A stretch of DNA of 44,820 nt, from the NCBI GenBank assembly GCA_036381595.1, contig DASVCN010000030.1:1-44820 (forward strand). Direction: 5' to 3'. The translations under genes were made by a program, and so were the position numbers. The notes under the pieces were generated by a model. The model was not told the origin of the DNA and searched no databases. It saw only the letters and a list, made by a program, of their open reading frames with translations. The stretch is from Trueperaceae bacterium (GTDB lineage: Bacteria; Deinococcota; Deinococci; Deinococcales; Trueperaceae). This document shows positions 7,113-15,145 of this stretch, one piece after another; positions within the stretch are counted from its first letter, which is position 1; each line of letters begins with the position of its first letter.

Positions 7113-8198
7113 TCAAGCCCAGGTTCGCTCCAGGACGTCGAGCCAGTTCAGGTAGCAGATGCGCTCGAGCGTCTCCTGGTCGTAGCCGTGCTGCCGAAGA
7201 GCCTCGATCAACCTGGGCAGCCCGGTCACGTCGCCAAGTTCCGTCGACACGACGCAGCCGTCGAAGTCGCTTCCCAGGGCCACCCCGTTCACGCCGAGCT
7301 TCTCCAGCAGGTGATCGACGTGGCGCACCATCGTCTCGAGCGGCATCTCCGGCCCCTTGCTGCCGGCCGGATCGAGGAAGGCCACCGCGAAGTTCAGGCC
7401 CACCAGTCCCCCCGAATCGCGAATCGCCTCGAGTTGGTCGTCGGTCAGGTTGCGCGGCACGGGACAGATGGCATGCGCGTTCGAGTGACTCGCCACCAGC
7501 GGCTTGTCGCTTATCCTCGCCACGTCCCAGAAGCCGCGTTCGTTGAGGTGCGACAGGTCAACCAGTATCCCCAGTTCGTTGCAGCGCCGGATCAGCTGCT
7601 TGCCCAGCTCGGTAAGGCCCGGCCCGATGTCGGGTGTCCCGGGGTAGTTGAAGGGAACGCCGCTTCCGAATCGGTTCACGCGGCTCCACACCGGGCCGAG
7701 CGACCGGAGGCCGGCCTGGTGGAAGACCTCTAAGGCATGGAAGTCCTCGTCGATCGCCTCCGCGCCCTCGATGTGGAACACGGCAGCCACGACACCGCTC
7801 TCGATGCACTCGCGGATGTCGGCCACGCTCCGGCACACCCTGAGCCGCCCCTGCGACAGGCGCTCGATCCGGAAGAGCGACGCGGCCAAAGCCAGCGTGT
7901 TCCGCTGGGCGACGGCGATCTCGGGAGCTTCCGGCATCGGTCTCTCCCAACCGTCGTCGGTGACGATCGGCTCGGTGGCGACGGCGGAGGGCGTGAAACA
8001 GGCGAAGAGGCCGCCCGCGAACCCGGCCTCTCGGGCTCGAGGAAGATCGAGGTGTCCGGTATCGGATCTCTGGAGGAATCCTTCGGGACCCTGACCCCTT
8101 TCGGCCAGGCGCAGCAGGACATCGTTGTGACCGTCGAAGATCGGCAGCTTTTCCGGCAGCTTTTCCGGCATGAACGAGGTTACCATCGTCCAGTACAA
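7113..8198 (-). CDS. Membrane-dipeptidase-like metallopeptidase (peptidase M19)
   Basis: Zinc dipeptidase of the M19 renal-dipeptidase fold, 361 residues, likely cytoplasmic since no signal peptide is present. Metal-site motifs are visible in order: FDGHND (His/Asp), HIEGAEAI (bridging Glu), VDLSHLNERG (His), ASHSNAH (His) and ALGSDFDG (Asp). The family hydrolyses dipeptides, often with D-residues, and some members act on other small amides. The chosen start is TTG at 8198 with GGAG 5-6 bp upstream; ATG at 8171 (giving MPEKLPEKLP) is an alternative. It is last in the leftward run that includes the TTT transporter, 57 bp after the Gfo/Idh gene. Its link to carboxylate metabolism is unclear. 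Confidence 0.92.
   Translation of the reverse strand: MYWTMVTSFMPEKLPEKLPIFDGHNDVLLRLAERGQGPEGFLQRSDTGHLDLPRAREAGFAGGLFACFTPSAVATEPIVTDDGWERPMPEAPEIAVAQRNTLALAASLFRIERLSQGRLRVCRSVADIRECIESGVVAAVFHIEGAEAIDEDFHALEVFHQAGLRSLGPVWSRVNRFGSGVPFNYPGTPDIGPGLTELGKQLIRRCNELGILVDLSHLNERGFWDVARISDKPLVASHSNAHAICPVPRNLTDDQLEAIRDSGGLVGLNFAVAFLDPAGSKGPEMPLETMVRHVDHLLEKLGVNGVALGSDFDGCVVSTELGDVTGLPRLIEALRQHGYDQETLERICYLNWLDVLERTWA
8142..8165. repeat. 12-bp tandem duplication inside the dipeptidase gene
   Basis: CGGCAGCTTTTC occurs twice in direct succession (8142-8153, 8154-8165). On the minus strand it encodes PEKL twice at the N terminus of the dipeptidase, ahead of the conserved IFDGHND. It is in frame and outside the catalytic core. 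Confidence 0.7.
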
Positions 8199-8255
8199 AG
8201 GTTCTCCTGGTTCAGGCCGGCGCTGCCAGGAGTCGGCGAGATTCGACGCTGTGGG

Positions 8256-9248
8256 TCAGTCCAGCTCGACCCACTCCTGCCGCCGGGCGCTCTCGAACAC
8301 CGCGTCGATGACTCTCATGTTCGCGACAGCATCCGCCAGAGGCGTCGGAACGGGCAGGTCTTCGAGGACCGCTCGGGCGAAGGCATCCCCTTGCAGCTGG
8401 TACTGATCGGCGGCCGGGATCAGGATCTCCTCCGAGCGGCTGCCCTGCTCAAGGATCAGCGGCAATTCGGCGTCGGCCGGCGCATTGAACGGGCGTACGA
8501 CTTCGAGGCGTCCCCCGTCACCTAATACCTGAACTCGCTGGTAGGGCTGGAGCTGGGTGGCACATGTGAAGGTGGCGGTGCCACCGGCGAACTCCAGCAG
8601 GGCCCAGGCCGAACGGTCGACCAGCAGGTCCGGGTCGAACTCGACGATGCCCAGCACACGCAGCGGTTCGGAACCCCACAGCAACCGCGAGAGCGAGACG
8701 CAGTAGCAGCCGATGTCGAGCATGCCGCCCCCGCCAGCATCGCGGCGGTTGCGGATGTCGGTGGGGTCTGTCTTGTGGTAGGTGAACGTCGACTGCACCG
8801 TGCGCAGCCGGCCGACCTCGCCCCCGCGGACGAGCTCCACGGTCCGTTGCCACTGAGGGTGGAAGCGGTACATGAACGCCTCCATCACCTTGAGTGCGGG
8901 AAAGCGACGGCTCGCCTCCAGCAGCCTTACGGCTTCATCACCGTCGAGCGCTATCGGCTTCTCGCACAGCACGTGCTTGCCGGCCTCGAGCGCCCGCAGC
9001 GTCCACGGCACGTGGAGGTGGTTGGGCAGCGGGTTGTAGATCGCGTCGACTTCTGAATCGGCGAGCAGCTCCTCATACGAGCCGTAGCTGCGAGCGATAC
9101 CGAGCAGCGAAGCCACTTCACGAGCACGCCTCCGGTCACGGGAAGCGAGCGCTACCACTTCGTTGTAACTACTGCGTTGGAGACCGGGGATGACCGCCCT
9201 TCGTGCGATCGCTGCTGCGCCCAGGACGCCCCACCTGACCACGCTCAC
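8256..9248 (-). CDS. Gfo/Idh/MocA family oxidoreductase
   Basis: NAD(P)-dependent dehydrogenase of 330 residues acting on a sugar, inositol or related polyol. The N-terminal Rossmann fold reads RWGVLGAAAIARRAVIPGL; the family hallmark EKPIALDGDEAVRLLEAS supplies the conserved Lys of the active site. The C-terminal half contains GGGGMLDIGCYCVSLSRLLWG, typical of the substrate-binding alpha/beta domain. The start is GTG at 9248 overlapping the TGA stop of the FAD-oxidase gene (GTGA), which indicates coupled translation. A sugar-type dehydrogenase inside a carboxylate operon is a little unexpected; the substrate could be an aldonate-like compound, but nothing in the sequence fixes it. Confidence 0.93.
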   Translation of the reverse strand: MSVVRWGVLGAAAIARRAVIPGLQRSSYNEVVALASRDRRRAREVASLLGIARSYGSYEELLADSEVDAIYNPLPNHLHVPWTLRALEAGKHVLCEKPIALDGDEAVRLLEASRRFPALKVMEAFMYRFHPQWQRTVELVRGGEVGRLRTVQSTFTYHKTDPTDIRNRRDAGGGGMLDIGCYCVSLSRLLWGSEPLRVLGIVEFDPDLLVDRSAWALLEFAGGTATFTCATQLQPYQRVQVLGDGGRLEVVRPFNAPADAELPLILEQGSRSEEILIPAADQYQLQGDAFARAVLEDLPVPTPLADAVANMRVIDAVFESARRQEWVELD

Positions 9249-10630
9249 GGTCCGGCCTCGGGGAGCTTCTTCCCGGGGTTCATTATGCCGAACGGATCGA
9301 GCAGCCGCTTGATTTCACGCATCGCCGCGAGCGAGTTGCCGTGCTCGGCGGCCATGTAGCCGAGCTTGCGGAGACCAACGCCATGTTCGCCGGTCGCCGT
9401 GCCGCCCACCTCGAGGGCGCGCTCGACGATCCCGTGGGCGACCGCCTCGGCGCGCGCCCGTTCCTCGGGCGCATCGTCGAAGAAGATCGTCATGTGGAAG
9501 TTGCCGTCGCCAACGTGCCCTATCAGGTAGCCGGTGAGCCCCGCCTCCGTGCATGCGGCGAGAGCGCCGTTCACCGATCCGGCCAGCCGTGATATGGGGA
9601 CGCAAACATCCGTAACTATGTTCCGCTTGCCGGGGTTGGCGGCGACCATAGCGTAGAAGTGGCTATGGCGGGCGTCCCAGATCCTAGCCCGCTCGGCCGC
9701 GTCGCTGCTCGATTCGAAGGAAAGGGCGCCGGCATCGAGCCCCAGCGTTCGGGCCAGTTCCGCTTCGGCCGCGATACCTGCAGGGTTGCCGTGGAACTCG
9801 AGGAAGATCGTGGTCTCCTCGGGATAGTCCGTTCCCTTGTGGCGGTTGACGGCGACCATCGAAGCGGGATCGAGGAGTTCGCAGCGGGCGACGGGCACGC
9901 CGGCCTGGATCAGTGCGGTCACGAAAGCGGTGGCGGTAGCGACATCGGGGAAAGGCACGCGGGCCGCGCTGGCCGCCTCCGGCAGTCCCACCAGCCGAAC
10001 CGTCACTTCGGTGATGATCCCCAGTGTTCCCTCCGCCCCGCAGAAGAGCGCCTTGAGGTTGTAGCCGCTGGAGCTCTTGCGTGCCTCGGTGCCCAAACGA
10101 ACCACCCCGCCGGAAGCCAGCACCACCTCCAGCGCCATGACGTAGTTCGCGGTCACCCCGTAGCGCACTGCCGCGGTTCCCGACGCGTTGGTGCTGACCA
10201 TCCCGCCCAGAGTGGCGTGAGCGCCGGGATCGACCGGGAAGAAGAGACCGCTGCGGCGCACGAAGTCGTTCAGCTGCGGATAGGTGACGCCGGGCTCGAC
10301 CCGCGCCAGCAGGTCCTCTGCCCTGAACTCGACGATCCTGTTCATCCTGCTCAGGTCGAGCGAGATGCCGCCCCGCACCGGCACGGTGTGCCCCTCCAGG
10401 CTCGAGTTAGCGCCCACGGGGGTGATCGCGATCCCCCGTGCCGAGGCCAGTTCGACGACTCGGGCGACTTCCTGGGTGGACCGGGGGAACACCACCACGT
10501 CTGGCAACACCGCGCCGTCGAACGACTCGCCGTGCGAGTGCCCCTCGAGGACTGCCCGACTGGTCGAAGTTCGCTCCGGCCCAAGCAGGGAGGTCAGGTC
10601 CGATACGAGTTCACTGGTGGAGTCGCTCAT
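9245..10630 (-). CDS. FAD-linked 2-hydroxyacid dehydrogenase (GlcD/D-lactate dehydrogenase type)
   Basis: Flavoprotein of the VAO/PCMH family, 461 residues, predicted to oxidise a D-2-hydroxyacid (glycolate, D-lactate, D-2-hydroxyglutarate or similar) to the 2-oxoacid. The FAD-binding domain has VVFPRSTQEVARVVELA, ITPVGANSSLEGHTVP and GGMVSTNASGTAAVRYG. The C-terminal domain has HVGDGNFHMTIFFDD, with the His residues typical of metal or substrate binding, and ends GEHGVGLRKLGYM and NPGKKLP. ATG at 10630 is taken (GGTGG 8 bp upstream); GTG at 10642 is possible. It overlaps the Gfo/Idh gene by 4 bp and follows tctA by about 55 bp. With the L-2-hydroxyglutarate oxidase at 19255 the locus covers both stereochemical types of 2-hydroxyacid. 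Confidence 0.92.
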   Translation of the reverse strand: MSDSTSELVSDLTSLLGPERTSTSRAVLEGHSHGESFDGAVLPDVVVFPRSTQEVARVVELASARGIAITPVGANSSLEGHTVPVRGGISLDLSRMNRIVEFRAEDLLARVEPGVTYPQLNDFVRRSGLFFPVDPGAHATLGGMVSTNASGTAAVRYGVTANYVMALEVVLASGGVVRLGTEARKSSSGYNLKALFCGAEGTLGIITEVTVRLVGLPEAASAARVPFPDVATATAFVTALIQAGVPVARCELLDPASMVAVNRHKGTDYPEETTIFLEFHGNPAGIAAEAELARTLGLDAGALSFESSSDAAERARIWDARHSHFYAMVAANPGKRNIVTDVCVPISRLAGSVNGALAACTEAGLTGYLIGHVGDGNFHMTIFFDDAPEERARAEAVAHGIVERALEVGGTATGEHGVGLRKLGYMAAEHGNSLAAMREIKRLLDPFGIMNPGKKLPEAGP

Positions 10631-10685
10631 GATGTCAACCACCAGCGTATCGCCCTGCCCAGGACAGGTGCGCCCTGGCCGAGCC

Positions 10686-12227
10686 TCAGCTGGCCCCTTC
10701 GGTCGTGGCCTTGGCCAGCGAGTCGTCCGGTTCTGTGCTCTTCTGGAAGCGGCGCATGAATATCATCAGCACGACCAGTCCCAAAGTGATGATCCCGAGC
10801 AGCAGCGACACAGGGCGGGTGACGAAGATCGTGAACGACCCCTGCGAGATGGTGAGCGACTGCCGCAGGGTGTCCTCGGCCAGCGGCCCGAGTACCAGGG
10901 CGACGACCAGCACGGCCGGAGAGAAGCCGAAGCGCTTCATGAGGTAGCCGACCACGCCCGCGACCGCCATCATCCAAGTCTCGATGATGCTGCCGTTCAC
11001 GGTGTAGGTCCCTACGACAGAGAGGAGCACGACGATCGGCGCCAGGATCCGGTAGGGCACGCGGAGCATCGCGACGAAGAAGGGGATGGCGAAGATGGCG
11101 AGCACCACCAGCATCATGTTGCCCAGGTACATGCTGGCGATCAGGCCCCAGGCGAAGTCGGGGTTCTGGCTCATCAGCAGCGGTCCCGGGCGCAGCCCCC
11201 AGAGCAGGAATGCCCCGAGCAGAACGGCTGTCGAGGCAGACCCGGGGATGCCCAGCGTGAGCAGCGGGACCATCGCACCGGCAGAAGCCGCGTTATTGGC
11301 CGTCTCTGGCGCCACCAGCCCCGGCATCGAGCCGTGACCGAACTTCTCGGGCGTTTTCGACACCGCCTTCTCCACGGAGTACGACATGAGCGATGCGATC
11401 GTTGCGCCGGCACCCGGGATGACCCCGACCACGAAGCCGAGGATCGAGTGCCTCAGCAGCGTCCAGCGGGTCTCCAGCCAGTCGACGGCCGTCGGCCAGA
11501 AACGCTCCTCGTTCTTGTACTGGATGGTTCCGGTTTTCGAGGTGTGCACGCCCTCGTGTAGCGACCAGAGGATCTCGCCGATGCCGAACAGGCCGATGGC
11601 GATCGGTATGAAGTCGATGCCGCCGATCAGCTGGGCCGAACCGAAGGTATAGCGCTGCGCGCCGGTGACGAGGTCGACGCCCACCGTCGCCAGGGCGAAA
11701 CCGATGAGGCCCGAGATGACGCCGGAGCGCCAGTTCGCGCCCACCATGACGACGAGCGCCAGCAACCCCATGATCACCAGCATGAAAAACTCGGGCGGGC
11801 CGAAGCGTCTCGCCATCTGGCTGAAGAGCGGCGCCAGCAGAGTGATCAGTATCACGCCCACCGTTCCGCCCACGAACCCGCCGACCGCCTGCATGACCAG
11901 CGCCGGCCCGGCTCTCCCCTGTCTCGCCAGCGGATAACCGTCGAACGTAGCGGCGACGGTGGCGGATTCGCCTGGCACGTTGAGCAGGATGGCCGTGAGG
12001 GTGCCGCCGTACATCGCCGCGTAGTAGATCGCGGAGAGCATCACCACGGCCGAGATCTTGTCCATGCCGAAGGTGATCGGCAGGAGGATCGCGATGCCGG
12101 CCGAGGGGCCGAGTCCCGGGAAGACGCCTACGATCATCCCCACGACCGCGCCGATGAATAGGAAGAGCAGGTTCTCCGGTGACACGGCCACCGAGAGTCC
12201 CAGCCACAGATTAGATAGGAGCTCCAC
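10686..12227 (-). CDS. tctA: Tripartite tricarboxylate transporter large membrane subunit TctA
   Basis: Large permease of a TTT system, 513 residues with about 11-12 membrane helices. The signature FPGLGPSAGIAILLPITFGMD and YYAAMYGGTLTAILLNVPGE are diagnostic of TctA, and the second inverted half shows IPGAGATIASLMSYSVEKA and LTLGIPGSASTAVLLGAFLLWG. The GTG at 12227 is chosen because VELLSNLWLGLSVAVSPENLL is where family members begin, with GGAGG 10 bp upstream. Open frame continues upstream to 12281 but is not family-like. It works with TctB and the soluble binding protein TctC to import a carboxylate using an ion gradient. A gap of 97 bp separates it from tctB. Confidence 0.95.
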   Translation of the reverse strand: MELLSNLWLGLSVAVSPENLLFLFIGAVVGMIVGVFPGLGPSAGIAILLPITFGMDKISAVVMLSAIYYAAMYGGTLTAILLNVPGESATVAATFDGYPLARQGRAGPALVMQAVGGFVGGTVGVILITLLAPLFSQMARRFGPPEFFMLVIMGLLALVVMVGANWRSGVISGLIGFALATVGVDLVTGAQRYTFGSAQLIGGIDFIPIAIGLFGIGEILWSLHEGVHTSKTGTIQYKNEERFWPTAVDWLETRWTLLRHSILGFVVGVIPGAGATIASLMSYSVEKAVSKTPEKFGHGSMPGLVAPETANNAASAGAMVPLLTLGIPGSASTAVLLGAFLLWGLRPGPLLMSQNPDFAWGLIASMYLGNMMLVVLAIFAIPFFVAMLRVPYRILAPIVVLLSVVGTYTVNGSIIETWMMAVAGVVGYLMKRFGFSPAVLVVALVLGPLAEDTLRQSLTISQGSFTIFVTRPVSLLLGIITLGLVVLMIFMRRFQKSTEPDDSLAKATTEGAS

Positions 12228-12324
12228 CTCTATCGAGCCTCCGAGAAAGCGGCGCGGCCCGCGGGGGCGACCCGAAGGCACAGCCGGCGTGCGCCCCGGA
12301 GCGTCGTCGTCGCGGATGCTGCCA

Positions 12325-12783
12325 TCAGCGCAGCCATAACGGCAGGGGGATAGGTCCCTGCGGCAGGTTGGCGTTGAGCCAGGTGTCGAACATCAGGAAT
12401 ACGCCGAACGGTAGCAGCACGCTCACCAGTACGTTGCTCAGGTGCCGGCCCGGGTTGAATATCGACAGGGCGACGAGCATGTATACGATCATCGCCACCA
12501 ACCCGCCGACCAGGTCGAGCATCGCCACGAATGCGAGGGACAGTACGACGAAGACGAGTATGTCGCGGGCGTTGGGCGTATCGGCCTCGGCAGCGTTCAA
12601 GCCGGCCCGGCGGTCGGCGATCAGGTTGTAGAGCACGGCGACCACGAGCGCGACGCCGATGGCCCGCGGGAAGAAACCGGGTCCGAGTCGGCCGTTGGCC
12701 GTCAGCAGATCGAGGTCGGTGAAGGCGATCCAGGTGTAGGACAAGGAAGCGGCCAGGATCGCCAGATTGAAGGCAAGTCTCAT
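12325..12783 (-). CDS. tctB: Tripartite tricarboxylate transporter small membrane subunit TctB
   Basis: Small membrane subunit of the same TTT importer, 152 residues with four predicted helices. The segment GRLGPGFFPRAIGVALVVAVLYNLI is the conserved TctB motif after the first helix; VFVVLSLAFVAMLDLVGGLVAMIVYMLVALSIF covers helices three and four. The ATG at 12783 follows tctC by 58 bp, a gap filled by a strong hairpin. Order tctC-tctB-tctA is the usual one for this transporter class. Confidence 0.92.
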   Translation of the reverse strand: MRLAFNLAILAASLSYTWIAFTDLDLLTANGRLGPGFFPRAIGVALVVAVLYNLIADRRAGLNAAEADTPNARDILVFVVLSLAFVAMLDLVGGLVAMIVYMLVALSIFNPGRHLSNVLVSVLLPFGVFLMFDTWLNANLPQGPIPLPLWLR

Positions 12784-12803
12784 GCGCGCACGCTCTCAGA
12801 GTG

Positions 12804-12834
12804 GAGCGGTGGGTGAACTCGCCACCCACCGCTC
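12804..12834 (-). promoter_or_regulatory. Strong hairpin between tctC and tctB
   Basis: GAGCGGTGGGTG (12804-12815) pairs perfectly with CACCCACCGCTC (12823-12834), 12 bp of stem around a 7-nt loop. It starts 8 nt after the tctC stop on the minus strand and ends about 20 nt before the tctB start. There is no T-tract. As with the hairpin at 3732-3770, it separates a binding-protein gene from its membrane-subunit genes, suggesting a shared mechanism that keeps the binding-protein mRNA segment more abundant. Confidence 0.7.
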
Positions 12835-12841
12835 TCGCTCT

Positions 12842-13822
12842 CTAGTCGATCGCGCCGCTCTCGCGGAGGATCCGCTCGAAGGCGTCCTTGGTTTCGGTCA
12901 GCATCTCGAAGAACTCGTCGCCGTAGCGGATGTCCTCGGTCAACTGGTTGTTCTCGATGTAGGCGTTCCACTCGGGCGTCTCGACGACCTTCTTCATGGT
13001 GTCGATCCACCACTGCTGGGCCTCTTCCGGTACGTCGGGAGGCATGATCAGTCCACGCGGCATCGACACGCCTACCGGGTAACCGGCCTCCTCGAAGGTC
13101 GGGATGTCGAGGCCCTCAGGCGCCTCCTTGCCGCTGAAGGCGAGCGCCCTCATGTCGCCCGACTCGACGAGGCCAAGCACCTCGGCCGGGTTGGAGACGA
13201 TCGCGTCCAATGAACCGGAGAGCAACGCGGTGTTGAGTTCTCCGGCGGCGTTGAACGAGACGTAGTCGAACTCGAAACCGGCCTGCTCCGAGAGGAGCAT
13301 GGGCACGATGAAGTCGACGTTGACCGCCCCTATCCCGCCGATAGAGGGCGACTCCTCACGGGCCTGTTCGATGAACTGCTCGAAGGTTTCGATCTCCGAG
13401 TCGCCGCGCACCAGGAGCAGCAGGTTGTCCGATGCGAGGAGCGCGATCGGCGTGAAGTCGGTTGGCTGCCACGGGGTATCGGCCTGCAGCGGGGTGGTTA
13501 TGAAGCTGCCGCTGGTGGTCGAGATGTTGTACGGATCGCCGGCCTGATTGAAGAAGTAGCCCCAGCCGACCGCTCCGCTGCCGCCCTCACGGTTGGTGGC
13601 GACGATCTCCTCCGGATACCAGTCGTTCTTCTCGAGGATCTCGATGATGGTGCGCGACATGATGTCGTTGCCGCCGCCCGGGCCGAACGCGATCGTCCAG
13701 TCGAGACGCTGCGAAGGGTAGTCGTCCTGGGCGAAGGCCGTTCCCAGCAGAGACGCGACCAGTGCGCCGAGTACGAGGAATGACAGGCGTCGTGATAGGT
13801 TCCTTGCCGCTCGTCTTGCCAT
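12842..13822 (-). CDS. tctC: TTT carboxylate-binding protein TctC (Bug family)
   Basis: Extracytoplasmic receptor of the TTT importer, 326 residues. A twin-arginine-like basic start followed by LSFLVLGALVASLLGTAFAQ forms the signal peptide, with cleavage likely at AFA-QD. Bug-family features include WTIAFGPGGGNDIMSRTI (first ligand loop), TNREGGSGAVGWGYF, and SIGGIGAVNVDFIVPMLL followed by FNAAGELNTALLSGSLDAIVSNPAEV (second domain). The ATG at 13822 has a strong AAGGAGGA SD. Members bind carboxylates through water-bridged contacts to these loops; here the ligand is not identifiable. It lies 102 bp after the thioesterase gene, a gap with small hairpins, so it could have its own promoter. Confidence 0.94.
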   Translation of the reverse strand: MARRAARNLSRRLSFLVLGALVASLLGTAFAQDDYPSQRLDWTIAFGPGGGNDIMSRTIIEILEKNDWYPEEIVATNREGGSGAVGWGYFFNQAGDPYNISTTSGSFITTPLQADTPWQPTDFTPIALLASDNLLLLVRGDSEIETFEQFIEQAREESPSIGGIGAVNVDFIVPMLLSEQAGFEFDYVSFNAAGELNTALLSGSLDAIVSNPAEVLGLVESGDMRALAFSGKEAPEGLDIPTFEEAGYPVGVSMPRGLIMPPDVPEEAQQWWIDTMKKVVETPEWNAYIENNQLTEDIRYGDEFFEMLTETKDAFERILRESGAID

Positions 13823-13843
13823 TTCACTTCCTCCTTCTTGCTC

Positions 13844-13862
13844 ATCCGATCGGTTATCGGAT
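13844..13862 (-). promoter_or_regulatory. Hairpin in the leader upstream of tctC
   Basis: ATCCGAT-CGGTT-ATCGGAT, a 7-bp stem with a 5-nt loop, lies 22 bp upstream of the tctC ATG on the minus strand. A second short pair (ACCCG and CGGGT, about 13866-13884) lies just beyond it. No T-tract follows. It may be a stabilising 5' structure or an operator; nothing distinguishes these. Confidence 0.35.
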
Positions 13863-13924
13863 CCGACCCGGATGTAGTCGGGTTCCCGTGACCTCAGGTC
13901 TGGAGCACCGCTCGTCAGGGCATG

Positions 13925-14365
13925 CTAGTCACCCCCCTGCCCGGACTCCGGCGCCAGCAACATCCAGGTCGAGGTCGCCATCGCAGCGGGCTTGCCGGAC
14001 TCGTCGAACAGCCGAGACTCGACGAAGGCGAGCCGTCGGCCCTTCTTGAGGAAGGTGGCTATGCAGTAGCAGTCGCCCTTCACGGGCCTCAGGTATTGCG
14101 TCTTCATCTCGAGGGTGATGGCGGTCGAGAGGAACCGGTTGCAGAGGTGGCCCATCGAGACGTCGAGAGCGAAGCCCAGCACCCCGCCGTGGAGCGAACC
14201 CTGGGGGTTGTACAGGTAGTCGGAGACCGGCAGGTCGACGCGGCAGCTCTCCTCCCCGTAACTCACTTCGATGTCGAAGAAGCGGGCGAGGAAGAACTGC
14301 CCGAACTCGGGTCGCGCTTCGTGCACAGCCCGTTCGAACCGGGCGCGCAGGGTCGCCGTATCCAT
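13925..14365 (-). CDS. PaaI-type hotdog-fold acyl-CoA thioesterase
   Basis: Small thioesterase of 146 residues, predicted to hydrolyse an acyl-CoA formed by the neighbouring enzymes and so free trapped CoA. The hotdog motif NPQGSLHGGVLGFALDVSMG contains the conserved HGG turn, with the helix that follows carrying the likely catalytic Asp. The strand TAITLEMKTQYLRPVKGDCYCIATFLKKGRRLAFVESRLFDESGKPAAMATSTWM is the typical C-terminal sheet. ATG at 14365 lies 3 bp after the stop of the enoyl-CoA hydratase gene, so they share an mRNA. Confidence 0.9.
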   Translation of the reverse strand: MDTATLRARFERAVHEARPEFGQFFLARFFDIEVSYGEESCRVDLPVSDYLYNPQGSLHGGVLGFALDVSMGHLCNRFLSTAITLEMKTQYLRPVKGDCYCIATFLKKGRRLAFVESRLFDESGKPAAMATSTWMLLAPESGQGGD

Positions 14366-14368
14366 CTG

Positions 14369-15145
14369 CTACCTGAACTGCGGGGGACGCTTCTCGAGGA
14401 AGGCACGAACGCCCTCCCGGTAGTCCTCCCCGTCGAACGAGTCGTTGCGCATCTTCAGGGTCCGCTCGTCGTCCTCCACCTGGCCGCCGGTGATCAGGCC
14501 GATGATCTCCTTCATGCTGCGGATGGTGTATTGCGAGCGGCTGACGAGCAGCTCGGCGAACTCGATGGTGCGGCGCTCGAGCTCCTCAGGCTGCAGCAGC
14601 TCGTCGACGAGCCCTACCTGATACGCCCTCTCGGCCGAGAGGTGTTCACCGGAGAAGAGGATGTACTTGGCCACGGAAGGTCCCACGAGGTCCACCAGCT
14701 GTTTGGTGGCGGTGAGGCTGTAGACGATGCCGAGCCGCGCCGGGGTGATGCCGAAGCGGCCGCTGGTGTCGGAGAAGCGGAAATCGCAGGCCAGCGCGAG
14801 CTCGCAGCCGCCGCCGATGCAGAAGCCCCGTACCATCGCGATCGACGGCTTCCTCATCCCCGCGAGCGCCCGCTCTCCTTCGTGGGTGGCCTCGTTGTAG
14901 ACCCGCGCGCCCGCGGAGTTCGCTCGGTACTCGTCGAACTCGCTGATGTCGGCGCCGGCCGAGAACGCCTTCTCTCCCGCGCCCTTGAGGATCAGGACCT
15001 TGACGTCGTCGTCGCCCTCGACCTGCGCGACGAGCTCGGGCAGGTGGCGCCACATCGCGTAGCTGATCGGGTTTCGCTTCTCGGGACGGTTGATGACGAT
15101 CCATGCGATCGCCCCGTCCTTCTCCAGGTAGAGGTCAGCGGGCAT
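14369..15145 (-). CDS. Enoyl-CoA hydratase/isomerase (crotonase family)
   Basis: Crotonase-fold enzyme of 258 residues, the standard length. Oxyanion-hole segments are FSAGADISEFDEYR and IGGGCELALACDFRFSD; the second carries the Glu typically used for water addition (GGCELA). VDELLQPEELERRTIEFAELL and the C-terminal GVRAFLEKRPPQF are family-like. It would hydrate, dehydrate or isomerise the CoA ester made by the adjacent CoA-transferase, as CaiD does beside CaiB in the carnitine operon. The ATG at 15145 sits inside the end of the CoA-transferase gene (11-bp overlap), showing tight coupling. Confidence 0.93.
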   Translation of the reverse strand: MPADLYLEKDGAIAWIVINRPEKRNPISYAMWRHLPELVAQVEGDDDVKVLILKGAGEKAFSAGADISEFDEYRANSAGARVYNEATHEGERALAGMRKPSIAMVRGFCIGGGCELALACDFRFSDTSGRFGITPARLGIVYSLTATKQLVDLVGPSVAKYILFSGEHLSAERAYQVGLVDELLQPEELERRTIEFAELLVSRSQYTIRSMKEIIGLITGGQVEDDERTLKMRNDSFDGEDYREGVRAFLEKRPPQFR

